Assembly (NCBI RefSeq): GCF_030546645.1
Contig: NZ_JAUOTO010000001.1
Coordinates: 930,001 to 994,000 of the forward strand
From: Flavitalea plasmicola
GTDB taxonomy: Bacteria; Bacteroidota; Bacteroidia; Chitinophagales; Chitinophagaceae
DNA: 64,000 nt
Direction of reading: 5' to 3'
Below the pieces are notes generated by a model that saw only the letters and a program-made list of their open reading frames with translations, was not told where the DNA came from and made no database searches. Positions 53,640-62,751 of this stretch are shown piece by piece. Position numbers and translations under genes: made by a program. Numbering within the stretch: the stretch's first letter is position 1; every line of letters begins with the position of its first letter.

Positions 53640-54530
53640 TTAAATAAGATTTTCTCCATTCCTCGCTTCGCAGGCCAGGAAGGTGTTTTTCATCAGGGCT
53701 GCAATGGTCATTGGGCCTACGCCTCCCGGCACCGGGGTAATGTAGCTGCAACGGGGCGCCACTTCGTCGAATTTTACATCTCCTTTCAGGGCGAAGCCGC
53801 TTTTTTTGGAGTTGTCCGGAACGCGGGTAATGCCCACGTCAATGACGACGGCACCGTCCTTTACCATATCGGCCTTCACGAATTCCGGTTTGCCCAGGGC
53901 AGCTACGATGATGTCGGCCTGCCGGCAAATTTCGGGGAGATTGGGGGTATGAGAATGACAAATGGTGACGGTACAGTTGCCCGTGGGGGTGTTGCTGCTG
54001 AGCAGGATGCTCATGGGCCTTCCCACGATATTGCTCCTGCCGACTACGACAGCATGCTTGCCTTTCGTATTGATCTTATAATGTTCCAGCATAAGCAGGA
54101 CGCCATGGGGGGTGGCCGAGATGAACGTGGGCAGGTTCTGGACCATTTTTCCTACGTTGATGGGGTGGAAGCCGTCCACATCCTTGGAAGGGTGGATGGT
54201 ATTGATCACCTTTTCGTCCGAAATATGTTTGGGCAGGGGCAGCTGAACGAGTATACCGTCAACGTCCGGGTCGTTGTTCAGGTCTTCTATGACGTTGAGC
54301 AGCTTGTTCTCGCTGATGTCATCTTCCAGCCGGACCAGGGTGGATTTGAAGCCTGTTTCGGCACAGGCTTTAACCTTGGCCCCTACGTAGGTTTCGCTGG
54401 CGCCGTTGTTGCCGACCAGCACGGCTGCCAGGTGCGGTATTTTTTTACCTTCTACGATCAGTTGCCCTACTTTTAGCCTCAGCTCCTCCTTGATTGTCTT
54501 TGAAACGAGTTGTCCATCTAATAATTCCAT
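53640..54530 (-). CDS. folD: Bifunctional methylenetetrahydrofolate dehydrogenase / methenyl-THF cyclohydrolase
   Basis: A 296-residue folate one-carbon enzyme. [20 protein letters not shown] with catalytic Lys (about 54), [47 protein letters not shown] (cofactor site) and [19 protein letters not shown] are all present. A -7 box TACCTTTG ends 4 nt upstream of the ATG, so the transcript may start at the start codon. First gene of folD-queE. Confidence 0.98.
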   Translation of the reverse strand: MELLDGQLVSKTIKEELRLKVGQLIVEGKKIPHLAAVLVGNNGASETYVGAKVKACAETGFKSTLVRLEDDISENKLLNVIEDLNNDPDVDGILVQLPLPKHISDEKVINTIHPSKDVDGFHPINVGKMVQNLPTFISATPHGVLLMLEHYKINTKGKHAVVVGRSNIVGRPMSILLSSNTPTGNCTVTICHSHTPNLPEICRQADIIVAALGKPEFVKADMVKDGAVVIDVGITRVPDNSKKSGFALKGDVKFDEVAPRCSYITPVPGGVGPMTIAALMKNTFLACEARNGENLI

Positions 54531-54534
54531 GGCG

Positions 54535-54542
54535 CAAAGGTA
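54535..54542 (-). promoter_or_regulatory. -7 box of folD-queE, probable near-leaderless promoter
   Basis: A perfect TACCTTTG on the minus strand ends 4 nt before the folD ATG. CAAT (ATTG on the minus strand) at 54565-54568 is a possible -33 element at spacing 22. Confidence 0.65.
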
Positions 54543-54746
54543 CTATTCGGGGTTTAAATGCGCGCAATTGGACTTTTTGAGGTATTCGGGCGGCATGGCA
54601 GCCACTGCAGTGTAACTGCAGTGAGGCCAACCAGGAACGAAGGCATAAATTTTATTTTTCTCGTAAGAAATATATGTTACGATTTGTGCAACAACGAGCT
54701 AGAAAATTTTATGTTTTACAATTCATTAACAGATTTTAACTTTTTT

Positions 54747-54776
54747 TTTGACGGATTTTGAAATTCCATACTTTTA
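54747..54776 (+). promoter_or_regulatory. Promoter of the susC/susD genes
   Basis: TTTG at 54747-54750, an 18-nt spacer and TACTTTTA at 54769-54776 (one mismatch from TAnnTTTG). The predicted leader to the susC ATG is about 27 nt. The upstream stretch 54600-54740 is AT-rich with no gene. Confidence 0.6.
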
Positions 54777-54806
54777 GTAACAGTATAACTAAAACATACT
54801 GTCCAC

Positions 54807-57800
54807 ATGAGAAAACATCTAACACTGTTAGCGGTGCTGGTACTATCTTCCGTATTGGCATTTGCTCAAACCAAGCTAATTACAGGTCGGGTAACCGATC
54901 AACAAGGCCAACCGGTCCCATTTTCCACCATCAGAGTTAAGGGTACGAAGAAAGGCGTCAGCGCGGATGCTGACGGCAACTATTCCATTCGTGCAAGCAT
55001 CGGTGAAACGCTGATCGTTTCCGGCGCAGGCATAGAACTCAAAGAAGCTACTGTTGGCGCCGGTTCAGTAGATATTACTGTTGCCCGCAAAAATGCAAGC
55101 CTCACCGAAGTGGTGGTGGTCGGTTACGGCGTGCAAAAAAAATCGGATGTAATAGGCAATATCGCCAGCGTAAAAGGCGCTGCGATTGCCGACAACCCGG
55201 TGCAGAGCTTTGATGCGGCACTGGGCGGTAAGGCGGCAGGGGTGCAGATCACGTCTGCCAACGGCGTAGTAAATAATCCCCCGGTGTTCCGTATCCGTGG
55301 AACGAACTCGATCTCTCTCAGCTCTTATCCCCTGATCGTCATCGACGGTGTTCCGACATTCACCGGTGATGTGAGCATGTCGGATGCTGCAGCAAATCCC
55401 CTGGCCAGTATCAACCCGGCCGATATCGAAAGCCTGGACGTGCTGAAGGATGCGGCTGCTACGGCGATCTATGGCAGCCGTGCCGCCAATGGCGTGGTGA
55501 TCATCACTACCAAACGGGGCAAAAGAGGGAAAACCAAAGTGACCTATAGCGGATGGGTAGGCCAGACCAAGGCTACCCGCTTGTGGAAAACGCTGAACGC
55601 GGATCAGTATATGATGATCAAGAATGAAGGGGTTGCCAATAAACCCGGCGCCACGGCAAAATTCCTGCCCACCAATGGTCCTGACGGCAAGGAGATTAAT
55701 ACGGATTGGAAGGACCTCGTCTATCGTACAGGGATCTCTCACAGCCATGCTTTGACTGTTTCCGGCGGCAATGAAGCAACTACTTACTTTATCTCCGCAG
55801 GCTATACCAAGCAGAATGGCATCGTTGTAAAGAACTCTTTTGAAAGAAAGAACTTCCGTTTCAGCATCGACCATAAAGTTTCGAACGTATTTTCATTAGG
55901 GGCCCAGGCCGGCTATAGCAACGAGATCAACCTGGCCGCCACTTCGACAGGGTCTTTGCCCGGACAGGCCTATTCCACCGGCGGTCTGGGCCGTATTGCC
56001 CTGATCCTTCCTCCCAATATCGCTGCCCGTAATAATGACGGCACTTACAATACGAATGGCGCAGCCATCGGACCGATGAACAATGTAAATCCGGGGATCA
56101 GCTATTACAATCCATTGGTGTTGATCGAGAATAACCATACCAGCACGGAAAACAACCATATCCAGGCGAATGCGTATCTGCAGCTGAAACCCATACCGGA
56201 CGTCACTTTAAAGACGGTATATGGGGTGGATTACCTGCTGTCTGACAACGATTTTTTCAGTACGCCGCTGAATGGTGACGGCTACCCCGGTGGTGAAGCC
56301 ATCAACTCCAATCTTACTTACAAGCGTTGGATCTGGACCTCCACCGGCCAATACGACCACATCTTCGCCGACAAGCATACGGTAGGGTTATTGGTGGGTA
56401 CGGAACAACAGTATACGACTCAATTAGGCTATGGCATTGACCGGACCAATGTGACCGATCCCTTCTTTACGAATGGACAAGGTGGATTTGCCGACAACGT
56501 GCCTGCCACCGTATCAGGCAACACCAATGGCCTTCGCACGGAAAACTACCTGGTGTCGGGCTTTGGCCGCCTGAACTATGATTTTGACAAGCGGTATTTT
56601 GTCAGCGGCAGCTTCCGCCGGGATGGCTACTCTGCTTTTGCACCCGGTCACAAATACGGCAATTTCTGGAGTGCTTCGGTTGCCTATGACATTGCCAAGG
56701 AAAGTTTCTTTACCAACAGCGGGATAGGTAAGGTCATCAATACCCTGCGGCTGCGTGGCAGCTATGGTACCACCGGAAATATTTCCGGCATCGGTGATTT
56801 CGACTCTTATTCCTTTTATGGCACAGGACTTTACAATAGTAATCCCGCGCTGAACTTTACTAATTCAGGGAACAGCAATCTTACCTGGGAAACCAGTAAG
56901 AAAACGGACATTGGCCTCCAGTTCAGCCTGCTGAATGATGTCATCTCCGGTGATGTGGCCTGGTATAGGAACAATATCGACGGGTTGATCATAAAAGTTA
57001 CGCAGGCCGGTTCCACCGGTATCCCGGGTCTCCAGATCCCTACCAACATCGGTACGATGTATAACAAGGGATTTGAAGTGACCTTGAATGCAAGGCCGGT
57101 GACCAGCAAGAATTTCCGCTGGACCACCTCTTTGAATGTCACTTATAACAAGAACATGGTGACGTCATTGGCGCCGGGTCTTAACAATATACTTTATACT
57201 ACCAGTGGTCTGGAGCAGACGAGTATTACGATGCCAGGTTATTCGATAGGAACGCTGTACCTGTATCCTACCCAGGGCGTGGATCCTGCGACGGGTCACA
57301 GGATATTCCTGAATGGAGCCGGAGAGCAGATAGAGTATGGGCATGAGACCGCCAGCTGGACTTATGTCAAGTCCGGAGCCGCTGCGTCGAAGATTAACCC
57401 TGCCAAGGACAAACGACCCCTGTTCAATGTGATACCCAAATACTATGGTGGTTTTGAGAATACTTTCCGCTATGGTAGCTTTGACCTGGGTATCCTGGCC
57501 ACCTATGAGTTCGGGTTTTATGTGTACAACGGTACGCAGGCCAGCATCCGGGACAACCGCTTCTGGAACAGCTCGGTAGATGTGCTCCGCCGCTGGACAC
57601 ATGCCGGTCAGATAACGGATATTCCCAAGATCGTGTATGGCGACAATATCTCTAATGGCAGCGCCAACCCCATTTCCGAGAATGCACAGAAGGGTGATTT
57701 CATAAAACTGCGGAATGTCAGCCTTGGTTATGCCTTGCCTGCTAAAATGCTGGGGCGCATAGGTATCAACAACGCCAGGGTATATGTCAGTGGTCAGAAC

Positions 57801-57938
57801 CTGTTGGTGATCACCAAGTATAAAGGACCCGATCCCGAAACATCCACGAATGGCAACGATACGCAAGGTCAGGGTGTAGACAGGAACTCTGTCGCCAATG
57901 GCCGGGTATTTACGGTGGGATTGAATGTAGGATTCTAA
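54807..57938 (+). CDS. SusC/RagA-type TonB-linked outer membrane transporter
   Basis: A 1,043-residue TonB-dependent transporter that works with a SusD lipoprotein as a pedal-bin importer of glycans or peptides. Signal peptide to about residue 20 (FAQ). A carboxypeptidase-regulatory-like domain follows (about 22-95; ITGRVTDQQGQPVPFSTIRV, VSADADGNYSI). The TonB box/plug region VVVVGYGVQKKSDVIGNIAS (about 105-124) leads to DAALGGKAAGVQI and LKDAAATAIYGSRAANGVVI. The 22-strand barrel ends RVFTVGLNVGF. No STN domain, so not an anti-sigma-coupled type. The substrate is unknown because no degradative enzymes are next to it. Confidence 0.96.
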   Translation: MRKHLTLLAVLVLSSVLAFAQTKLITGRVTDQQGQPVPFSTIRVKGTKKGVSADADGNYSIRASIGETLIVSGAGIELKEATVGAGSVDITVARKNASLTEVVVVGYGVQKKSDVIGNIASVKGAAIADNPVQSFDAALGGKAAGVQITSANGVVNNPPVFRIRGTNSISLSSYPLIVIDGVPTFTGDVSMSDAAANPLASINPADIESLDVLKDAAATAIYGSRAANGVVIITTKRGKRGKTKVTYSGWVGQTKATRLWKTLNADQYMMIKNEGVANKPGATAKFLPTNGPDGKEINTDWKDLVYRTGISHSHALTVSGGNEATTYFISAGYTKQNGIVVKNSFERKNFRFSIDHKVSNVFSLGAQAGYSNEINLAATSTGSLPGQAYSTGGLGRIALILPPNIAARNNDGTYNTNGAAIGPMNNVNPGISYYNPLVLIENNHTSTENNHIQANAYLQLKPIPDVTLKTVYGVDYLLSDNDFFSTPLNGDGYPGGEAINSNLTYKRWIWTSTGQYDHIFADKHTVGLLVGTEQQYTTQLGYGIDRTNVTDPFFTNGQGGFADNVPATVSGNTNGLRTENYLVSGFGRLNYDFDKRYFVSGSFRRDGYSAFAPGHKYGNFWSASVAYDIAKESFFTNSGIGKVINTLRLRGSYGTTGNISGIGDFDSYSFYGTGLYNSNPALNFTNSGNSNLTWETSKKTDIGLQFSLLNDVISGDVAWYRNNIDGLIIKVTQAGSTGIPGLQIPTNIGTMYNKGFEVTLNARPVTSKNFRWTTSLNVTYNKNMVTSLAPGLNNILYTTSGLEQTSITMPGYSIGTLYLYPTQGVDPATGHRIFLNGAGEQIEYGHETASWTYVKSGAAASKINPAKDKRPLFNVIPKYYGGFENTFRYGSFDLGILATYEFGFYVYNGTQASIRDNRFWNSSVDVLRRWTHAGQITDIPKIVYGDNISNGSANPISENAQKGDFIKLRNVSLGYALPAKMLGRIGINNARVYVSGQNLLVITKYKGPDPETSTNGNDTQGQGVDRNSVANGRVFTVGLNVGF

Positions 57939-57977
57939 TGCCTGTGGTTAACCATGTTTAATTTTAAAAAGCACACA

Positions 57978-59429
57978 ATGAAAAAATACATATATCAACT
58001 TGTAATTTTATCCGGTCTGGCTTTGGCGGCAGGTTCCTGCAGTAAAGCCAAGCTAAATCCCTCATCGTCCACCGGCTTGTCGGACGCTAGTGTATTTCAG
58101 ACAAAAGGGCGTATTGCCAATCAGGTAAATGGTCTGTATGCGGCCGTCAGGTCCGGGCAATTCATGGGTGGAAGGGTGCCGATCTATAATGACATCCGGG
58201 GAGAGAATTTCATCAATGAAACGGGTAACGGGGTCACCGGGCTGTTGATCTGGAACTTTACCGTGGGTGGCGGAGACACGTATATCAACAATACCTGGAA
58301 TGCCGCCTACCTCTGTATCAACCAGTGCAATCTTTTCCTGGATGGAATGGAGGCCACAGGCAATAAGGTAGTAGGTGATGACCTGGCGAAGAAATATAAT
58401 GCGGAAGCCAAATTCGTCAGGGCCCTTGCTTATTATAATCTCCTTCAACTGTATGCTACGCCCTATACCAAGGACAATGGCGCGTCTCCGGGCCTCCCCC
58501 TGCGACTGAAGGGTATTAAGGGCTCCGGCTTTAGCAACCTGGCCAGAAGCACTGTGGCGGAAGTATATAACCAGATCATCTCTGACCTGAATGACGCTGA
58601 ATCCGGGTTGCCTGCCGATTATGGTGACGATGCGACAAATGTTGTGCATGCGCATGTCAACACGGCGATCGCCTTGAAGACAAGGGTTTATCTCAGCATG
58701 GGTAATTATGACAATGTGATCACGGAAGCCAGTAAGATCGTACCCGCTGCCGCCCCGTTCAAGGCGCCTTCCGGTGTAGCCAATGCCCTTGTAAGCGACC
58801 TCGGCACGGTGTTCACTTCCTATATGACGGCCGAGTCCATCTTCTCCCTGCCATACACGGGAGCCGCGGAAGCGCCTGCAGGCCAGAGTCAACTGGGAAG
58901 CTATTATCTTCCCCCGAAGGATTATTCTTCTCAGGGCTCGGGCGAGTATTCGCTGAATGCTGCTACAGGGGTCATCACGGACGCCAACTGGAAAGCTACG
59001 GACGTGCGCAGAAATTATATTTTCACTGACACCAAGGGAAAGAAATGGTGGACCAAATTCTCGTCCCCTTCACCTTATCTTGATTGGGTACCCATCCTTC
59101 GTTATTCGGAAGTAATGTTGAGTCTGGCTGAAGCCCGTACCAGGAAAGCGAATGCGGTAGATGCGCAGGCCGTAGCATTGTTGAATGCGGTACGTCAACG
59201 CAGCGACGCAACCACGACTTTTGCGCCAGCTTCTGCTACAGAGTTGATCAATGACATATTGCAGGAAAGAAATATCGAATTCCTGGGAGAAGGGCTACGG
59301 AGTATAGATATCATCCGTCTTCAACAGACCTTCCCGGCAAAAGGCGCCGCGGTGGCAGTTGCGCCTACCAGCCAAAACTATATGTTCCCTGCTCCTAGCA
59401 GCGAAACAGCAGTCAATACACTGTGGTAA
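57978..59429 (+). CDS. SusD/RagB-type surface lipoprotein
   Basis: A 483-residue nutrient-binding lipoprotein. The start MKKYIYQLVILSG at 57978 gives a signal with lipobox AAGSC (Cys at about 21); codons upstream are in frame but out of pattern. TPR-like SusD core: NNTWNAAYLCINQCNLFLDGM, AEAKFVRALAYYNLLQLYATPY and HVNTAIALKTRVYLSMGNYDNVI. The C-terminal RagB/SusD domain has ILRYSEVMLSLAEARTRKANA and DILQERNIEFLGEGLRSIDIIRL. Partner of the SusC gene 39 nt upstream. Confidence 0.95.
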   Translation: MKKYIYQLVILSGLALAAGSCSKAKLNPSSSTGLSDASVFQTKGRIANQVNGLYAAVRSGQFMGGRVPIYNDIRGENFINETGNGVTGLLIWNFTVGGGDTYINNTWNAAYLCINQCNLFLDGMEATGNKVVGDDLAKKYNAEAKFVRALAYYNLLQLYATPYTKDNGASPGLPLRLKGIKGSGFSNLARSTVAEVYNQIISDLNDAESGLPADYGDDATNVVHAHVNTAIALKTRVYLSMGNYDNVITEASKIVPAAAPFKAPSGVANALVSDLGTVFTSYMTAESIFSLPYTGAAEAPAGQSQLGSYYLPPKDYSSQGSGEYSLNAATGVITDANWKATDVRRNYIFTDTKGKKWWTKFSSPSPYLDWVPILRYSEVMLSLAEARTRKANAVDAQAVALLNAVRQRSDATTTFAPASATELINDILQERNIEFLGEGLRSIDIIRLQQTFPAKGAAVAVAPTSQNYMFPAPSSETAVNTLW

Positions 59430-59451
59430 CACGGGTAGAGGTTTAAAACTG

Positions 59452-59483
59452 AGAGAGGCCGCTCCTTCCAGGGCGGCTTCTCT
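59452..59483 (+). terminator. Terminator-like hairpin after susD
   Basis: AGAGAGGCCGC pairs with GCGGCTTCTCT (one mismatch) around CTCCTTCCAGG. It is followed by ATTATAA, a weak T tract. Confidence 0.65.
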
Positions 59484-59530
59484 ATTATAAGATGAAATGT
59501 GGTATCTTGTGGTGCACAATAACATCAATT

Positions 59531-59845
59531 ATGTCCGAGAATCAGCAGCCCAATAGCCAGCTTAATATAGAGATCAGCGAGGAAATGGCAGAAGGTCAAT
59601 ATGCCAATCTTGCCATCATTACGCATTCTCATGCCGAGTTTGTCATCGACTTTGTAAATGTGATGCCGGGTACACCCAAAAGCAAGGTGAAGAGCCGTAT
59701 CATACTTACTCCGCAACATGCCAAGCGTTTTATGAAGGCGCTCACGGAGAACCTGGCCCGTTTTGAAACAGCCAACGGGAAGATACAGGACCTGGAGGAG
59801 GTGCAGCTGCCTTTGAATTTCGGAGGACCGACGGCGCAGGCGTAG
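59531..59845 (+). CDS. DUF3467 family protein
   Basis: A 104-residue protein. The start at 59531 (MSENQQPNSQ) is chosen; a start 13 codons upstream would run into the susD terminator region. NIEISEEMAEGQYANLAIITHSHAEFVIDF and PGTPKSKVKSRIILTPQHAKRFMKAL are the known DUF3467 pattern. Function unknown; small cytoplasmic proteins of this family are widespread in bacteria and archaea. Convergent with radC. Confidence 0.9.
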   Translation: MSENQQPNSQLNIEISEEMAEGQYANLAIITHSHAEFVIDFVNVMPGTPKSKVKSRIILTPQHAKRFMKALTENLARFETANGKIQDLEEVQLPLNFGGPTAQA

Positions 59846-59862
59846 GGGAGCCTGTGACGCAA

Positions 59863-60564
59863 CTATAACATTCCGCTGTCTGCAAAACTAAAATACCCCT
59901 GCTCACTCACGATGATGTGATCCAGCAATTTGATGTCGAGGTATCTGGCGCCCTCCTTTATTTTATGGGTGAGCTCTTCATCGGCTTTGCTGGGACGGAG
60001 ATTCCCTGATGGATGGTTGTGACCCAGGATAATGTTGACGGCATTTTCTTCCAACGCTTTCTTCAGGATGATGCGGGGATCGGCCACCGTGCCGGTGAGG
60101 CCACCCTGGCTCAGGGGCTCCCACTTCAGGACCTTACATGCGTTGTTGAGATAGATGGCTACAAATACTTCGTGTTTGAAGTGTTGCAGCTCGCCCTGCA
60201 GGTAGGCAGCTGCTTCCCGGCCATGTTTCAGAATGATCTTTTCATTCAGGAGGCTGGCGTCCCTCCTTCTTCCCAGTTCCATAGCAGCGGAGATAATAGC
60301 GGCCTTAGCCCGTCCCATCCCTTTGACCTGCCTGATCTGAGTCGCGGACAGCTGGCCAAGGGTAATGAGGTTGTTGTCGCCTAATTTGAGCACCTCTCTT
60401 GCTGTGTCGATGGCGTTGCGGTCCGGAGTGCCCGTCCCAATGAGGACGGCCAGCAGCTCGGTATTACTAAGGGCCCTGGGACCTTTACTTAGTAATTTTT
60501 CGCGGGGCTGCTCGTCTTTTGCCCAGTTTTTTATGCGGTATTTCCTGGTCTTTTCAGCTTGCAT
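59863..60564 (-). CDS. radC: RadC family protein (JAB/MPN domain)
   Basis: A 233-residue UPF0758 protein. N-terminal helix-hairpin-helix region (about 30-110; LSNTELLAVLIGTGTPDRNA, IRQVKGMGRAKAAIISAAMELGRR) is followed by a JAB1/MPN metalloprotease-like domain with EVFVAIYLNNACKVL and the zinc motif GHNHPSGNLRPSKADEELT (His-x-His...Asp). The name comes from a DNA repair link later doubted; the true role is not known. Single gene. Confidence 0.94.
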   Translation of the reverse strand: MQAEKTRKYRIKNWAKDEQPREKLLSKGPRALSNTELLAVLIGTGTPDRNAIDTAREVLKLGDNNLITLGQLSATQIRQVKGMGRAKAAIISAAMELGRRRDASLLNEKIILKHGREAAAYLQGELQHFKHEVFVAIYLNNACKVLKWEPLSQGGLTGTVADPRIILKKALEENAVNIILGHNHPSGNLRPSKADEELTHKIKEGARYLDIKLLDHIIVSEQGYFSFADSGML

Positions 60565-60694
60565 AAATCAATTTAATGTATTATTTTGTACTTTATAAAG
60601 AAGAGTTAAAATAAGGATCCGACTCTTTCGTTATTAGCACAGACAGACAGTTTCATAGTATCCGTAATCTTTTGAAAACTTAATCTAAAATCCA

Positions 60695-60898
60695 ATGAAA
60701 CGCACAACTTTCAACGCAATCGGCGGCTGGCAACCATTTCTCTTCTGTATCGGCATGTATGTTGTCGCCCTTTTCTTCTCCATCTTTGTTTGTTCCTCTA
60801 TTTTTTATGTGCTGAACTCAAAATCGACCAGAGACACTGAAAAAACAGCAGTTGTCACACCTGCTGCTAAGACGCAATTGGCTTCTGTAAATCATTAA
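60695..60898 (+). CDS. Small single-span membrane protein, hypothetical
   Basis: A 67-residue protein with one strong hydrophobic helix (about 14-42, FLFCIGMYVVALFFSIFVCSSIFYVL) and a short polar tail (KSTRDTEKTAVV). I know no family. Its own ATG, a hairpin with T run after its stop (60917-60966) and isolation between radC and prs support a real small gene. Confidence 0.55.
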   Translation: MKRTTFNAIGGWQPFLFCIGMYVVALFFSIFVCSSIFYVLNSKSTRDTEKTAVVTPAAKTQLASVNH

Positions 60899-60916
60899 AT
60901 CGAATACACCTTTTTG

Positions 60917-60966
60917 AAAGAGGCTGCCTTCAAGGTCCCGTGCCCTGGAGGTTACCTCTTTTTTTG
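60917..60966 (+). terminator. Terminator-like hairpin after the small membrane protein gene
   Basis: AAAGAGG (60917-60923) pairs with CCTCTTT (60955-60961) around a loop that can fold further, followed by TTTTTG. Confidence 0.55.
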
Positions 60967-61053
60967 TATTTCCCCCTGCCGTAATATATTTTTTTAAAGT
61001 GTCTTGGACCTAACCTCTTTTCGGTTATATCTTCGCCCCACATTTACCTACTT

Positions 61054-62004
61054 ATGCAGCATCTAGCCAAGATTTTTTCCGGCACGGGGTCACAATACCT
61101 GGCTGAGAAAATTGCTCAGCAATTCGGTACCCCTACAGGGAAGGTTAATATTCAACGTTTTAGCGATGGGGAAATACAAACGACCTTTAATGAGAGCATC
61201 CGGGGAGACATGGTTTTCCTCGTACAAAGCACGTTTGCTCCTGCGGAGAACCTGCTGGAGCTGTTGCTTATGATCGATGCGGCCCGCCGGGCATCCGCCT
61301 ATAAGGTGGTGGCTGTAATACCTTATTATGGGTATGCACGCCAGGATCGGAAGGACAAACCCCGCGTGGCGATAGGTAGTAAATTGATTGCCAATATGTT
61401 AGTGGCGGCTGGTGCGGACCGGGTCATTACAATGGACTTACATGCCCCCCAGATCCAGGGATATTTTGACATTCCGGTGGATCACCTGGACAGCTCGGCC
61501 ATTTTTATCCCTTACATTGAGCAACTTAAGGTTGAAAACCTTACCTTTGCGGCCCCTGACGTGGGTAGCGCCAATCGTATCCGGGAGATCGCCAGTTATT
61601 TCAATGCGGAAATGGTGATCTGTGACAAGCATAGAAAACGTGCGAATGAGATAGCCAGTATGGTGGTGATCGGAGATGTAACGAATAAGGACATTGTGCT
61701 GATAGATGACATCTGTGATACGGGAGGAACGCTGGCAAAATCCGCCGGTCTCTTAAAGGAGAAGGGCGCCAGGAGCGTGAGAGCGTTGTGTACGCACCCG
61801 GTATTGAGCGGCAAGGCGTTTGAGAACATCGAGAACAGTGTGCTGGAAGAGCTGGTGGTATGTGATACTATACCGCTGAAGCATCCCAGCCCGAAGATCA
61901 AGGTGTTGAGCGTAGCAGAGCTGTTTGCAGTGGCAATACGCAATGCGCATGAGAACAGGAGCATTACGGGGCTGTTCATTCACTCGCAGCTGAGGAATAA
62001 GTAG
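61054..62004 (+). CDS. prs: Ribose-phosphate pyrophosphokinase
   Basis: A 316-residue PRPP synthetase. FSDGEIQTTFNESIRG (about 37-52), YYGYARQDRKDKPRVAIGSK with the ATP-contact residues (about 89-108), MDLHAPQIQGYFDIPVDHL and the PRPP loop VLIDDICDTGGTLAKSA (about 215-231) are all present. PRPP feeds purine, pyrimidine, His, Trp and NAD synthesis. First gene of prs-rplY-pth. TATCTTCG at 61028-61035 is a weak -7 candidate. Confidence 0.98.
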   Translation: MQHLAKIFSGTGSQYLAEKIAQQFGTPTGKVNIQRFSDGEIQTTFNESIRGDMVFLVQSTFAPAENLLELLLMIDAARRASAYKVVAVIPYYGYARQDRKDKPRVAIGSKLIANMLVAAGADRVITMDLHAPQIQGYFDIPVDHLDSSAIFIPYIEQLKVENLTFAAPDVGSANRIREIASYFNAEMVICDKHRKRANEIASMVVIGDVTNKDIVLIDDICDTGGTLAKSAGLLKEKGARSVRALCTHPVLSGKAFENIENSVLEELVVCDTIPLKHPSPKIKVLSVAELFAVAIRNAHENRSITGLFIHSQLRNK

Positions 62005-62029
62005 GGTAATTATTAAATAAACATAAACA

Positions 62030-62671
62030 ATGAGAACGATTACAATCGAAGGACAACTCAGGACCGAAATGGGCAAACAAGCCACCCGCCAACTTCGCTC
62101 TGAGGAAAAAGTGCCCGGTGTAATTTACGGGGGTGCAAAGGAGGTGAACTTCTCAGCTCTTGCGACATCTTTTAAATCACTGGTCTACACACCTGATTTC
62201 CAGTTAGCCGAGATCAAGGTGGATGGTGCGTCTTACAGGTGCATTTTGAAGGACCTGCAATTTGACAAGGTAACGGATCAGCTGATCCATGCTGACTTCC
62301 TGGAGCTGGTGGAAGACAAAAAAGTGGTAGCCACCATCCCTATTAAATTCACCGGCGCTGCAAAAGGCGTGAAAGATGGCGGTAAGCTGATCACCAAGAT
62401 GAAGGCTTTAAAAGTGAAGACCCTTCCCAAATTTCTGAAAGAGAATATTGAAGTGGATCTGACCGAGCTGGAATTGAACGGCAATGTGCGGGTGGAGGAT
62501 GTAAAAGCGGAAAACTATGAGATCCTGAACTCTCCGCGTATTCCTATCGCTTCTATCGTGCTGACGCGTCAATTGAAACAGGAAGAAGCTGCTGCTGCTC
62601 CGGCTGCCGGCGCTGCTCCTGCAGCTGGCGCTCCTGCTGCGGCTAAGCCAGCGGCGGGCGGTAAGAAATAA
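62030..62671 (+). CDS. rplY: 50S ribosomal protein L25 / general stress protein Ctc
   Basis: A 213-residue Ctc-type protein that binds 5S rRNA. The L25 domain (about 1-92) shows IEGQLRTEMGKQATRQLRSEEKVPGVIYG and LKDLQFDKVTDQLIHADFLEL. The TL5-like C-domain (about 95-185) includes PIKFTGAAKGVKDGGKL. The last 30 residues are Ala/Pro-rich low complexity (AAAAPAAGAAPAAGAPAAAK). It lies 25 nt after prs and before pth, a conserved order. Confidence 0.96.
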   Translation: MRTITIEGQLRTEMGKQATRQLRSEEKVPGVIYGGAKEVNFSALATSFKSLVYTPDFQLAEIKVDGASYRCILKDLQFDKVTDQLIHADFLELVEDKKVVATIPIKFTGAAKGVKDGGKLITKMKALKVKTLPKFLKENIEVDLTELELNGNVRVEDVKAENYEILNSPRIPIASIVLTRQLKQEEAAAAPAAGAAPAAGAPAAAKPAAGGKK

Positions 62672-62688
62672 AGTAATTTATTAGTTGG

Positions 62689-62718
62689 AACCCGGTTATA
62701 ATTTTAACCGGGTTTTTG
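62689..62718 (+). terminator. Terminator after rplY
   Basis: AACCCGGTTA (62689-62698) pairs perfectly with TAACCGGGTT (62705-62714), followed by TTTG. It lies about 17 nt after the rplY stop and 34 nt before pth, so pth may be read partly by read-through. Confidence 0.9.
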
Positions 62719-62751
62719 TTATTTTTAATCCCCCTTGTCTGACCTTCGTTT

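Noticed and set aside
53628-54476. A 282-codon plus-strand frame
   Set aside because: It mirrors folD on the other strand; FolD motifs are complete, and no signal for the antisense frame was seen.
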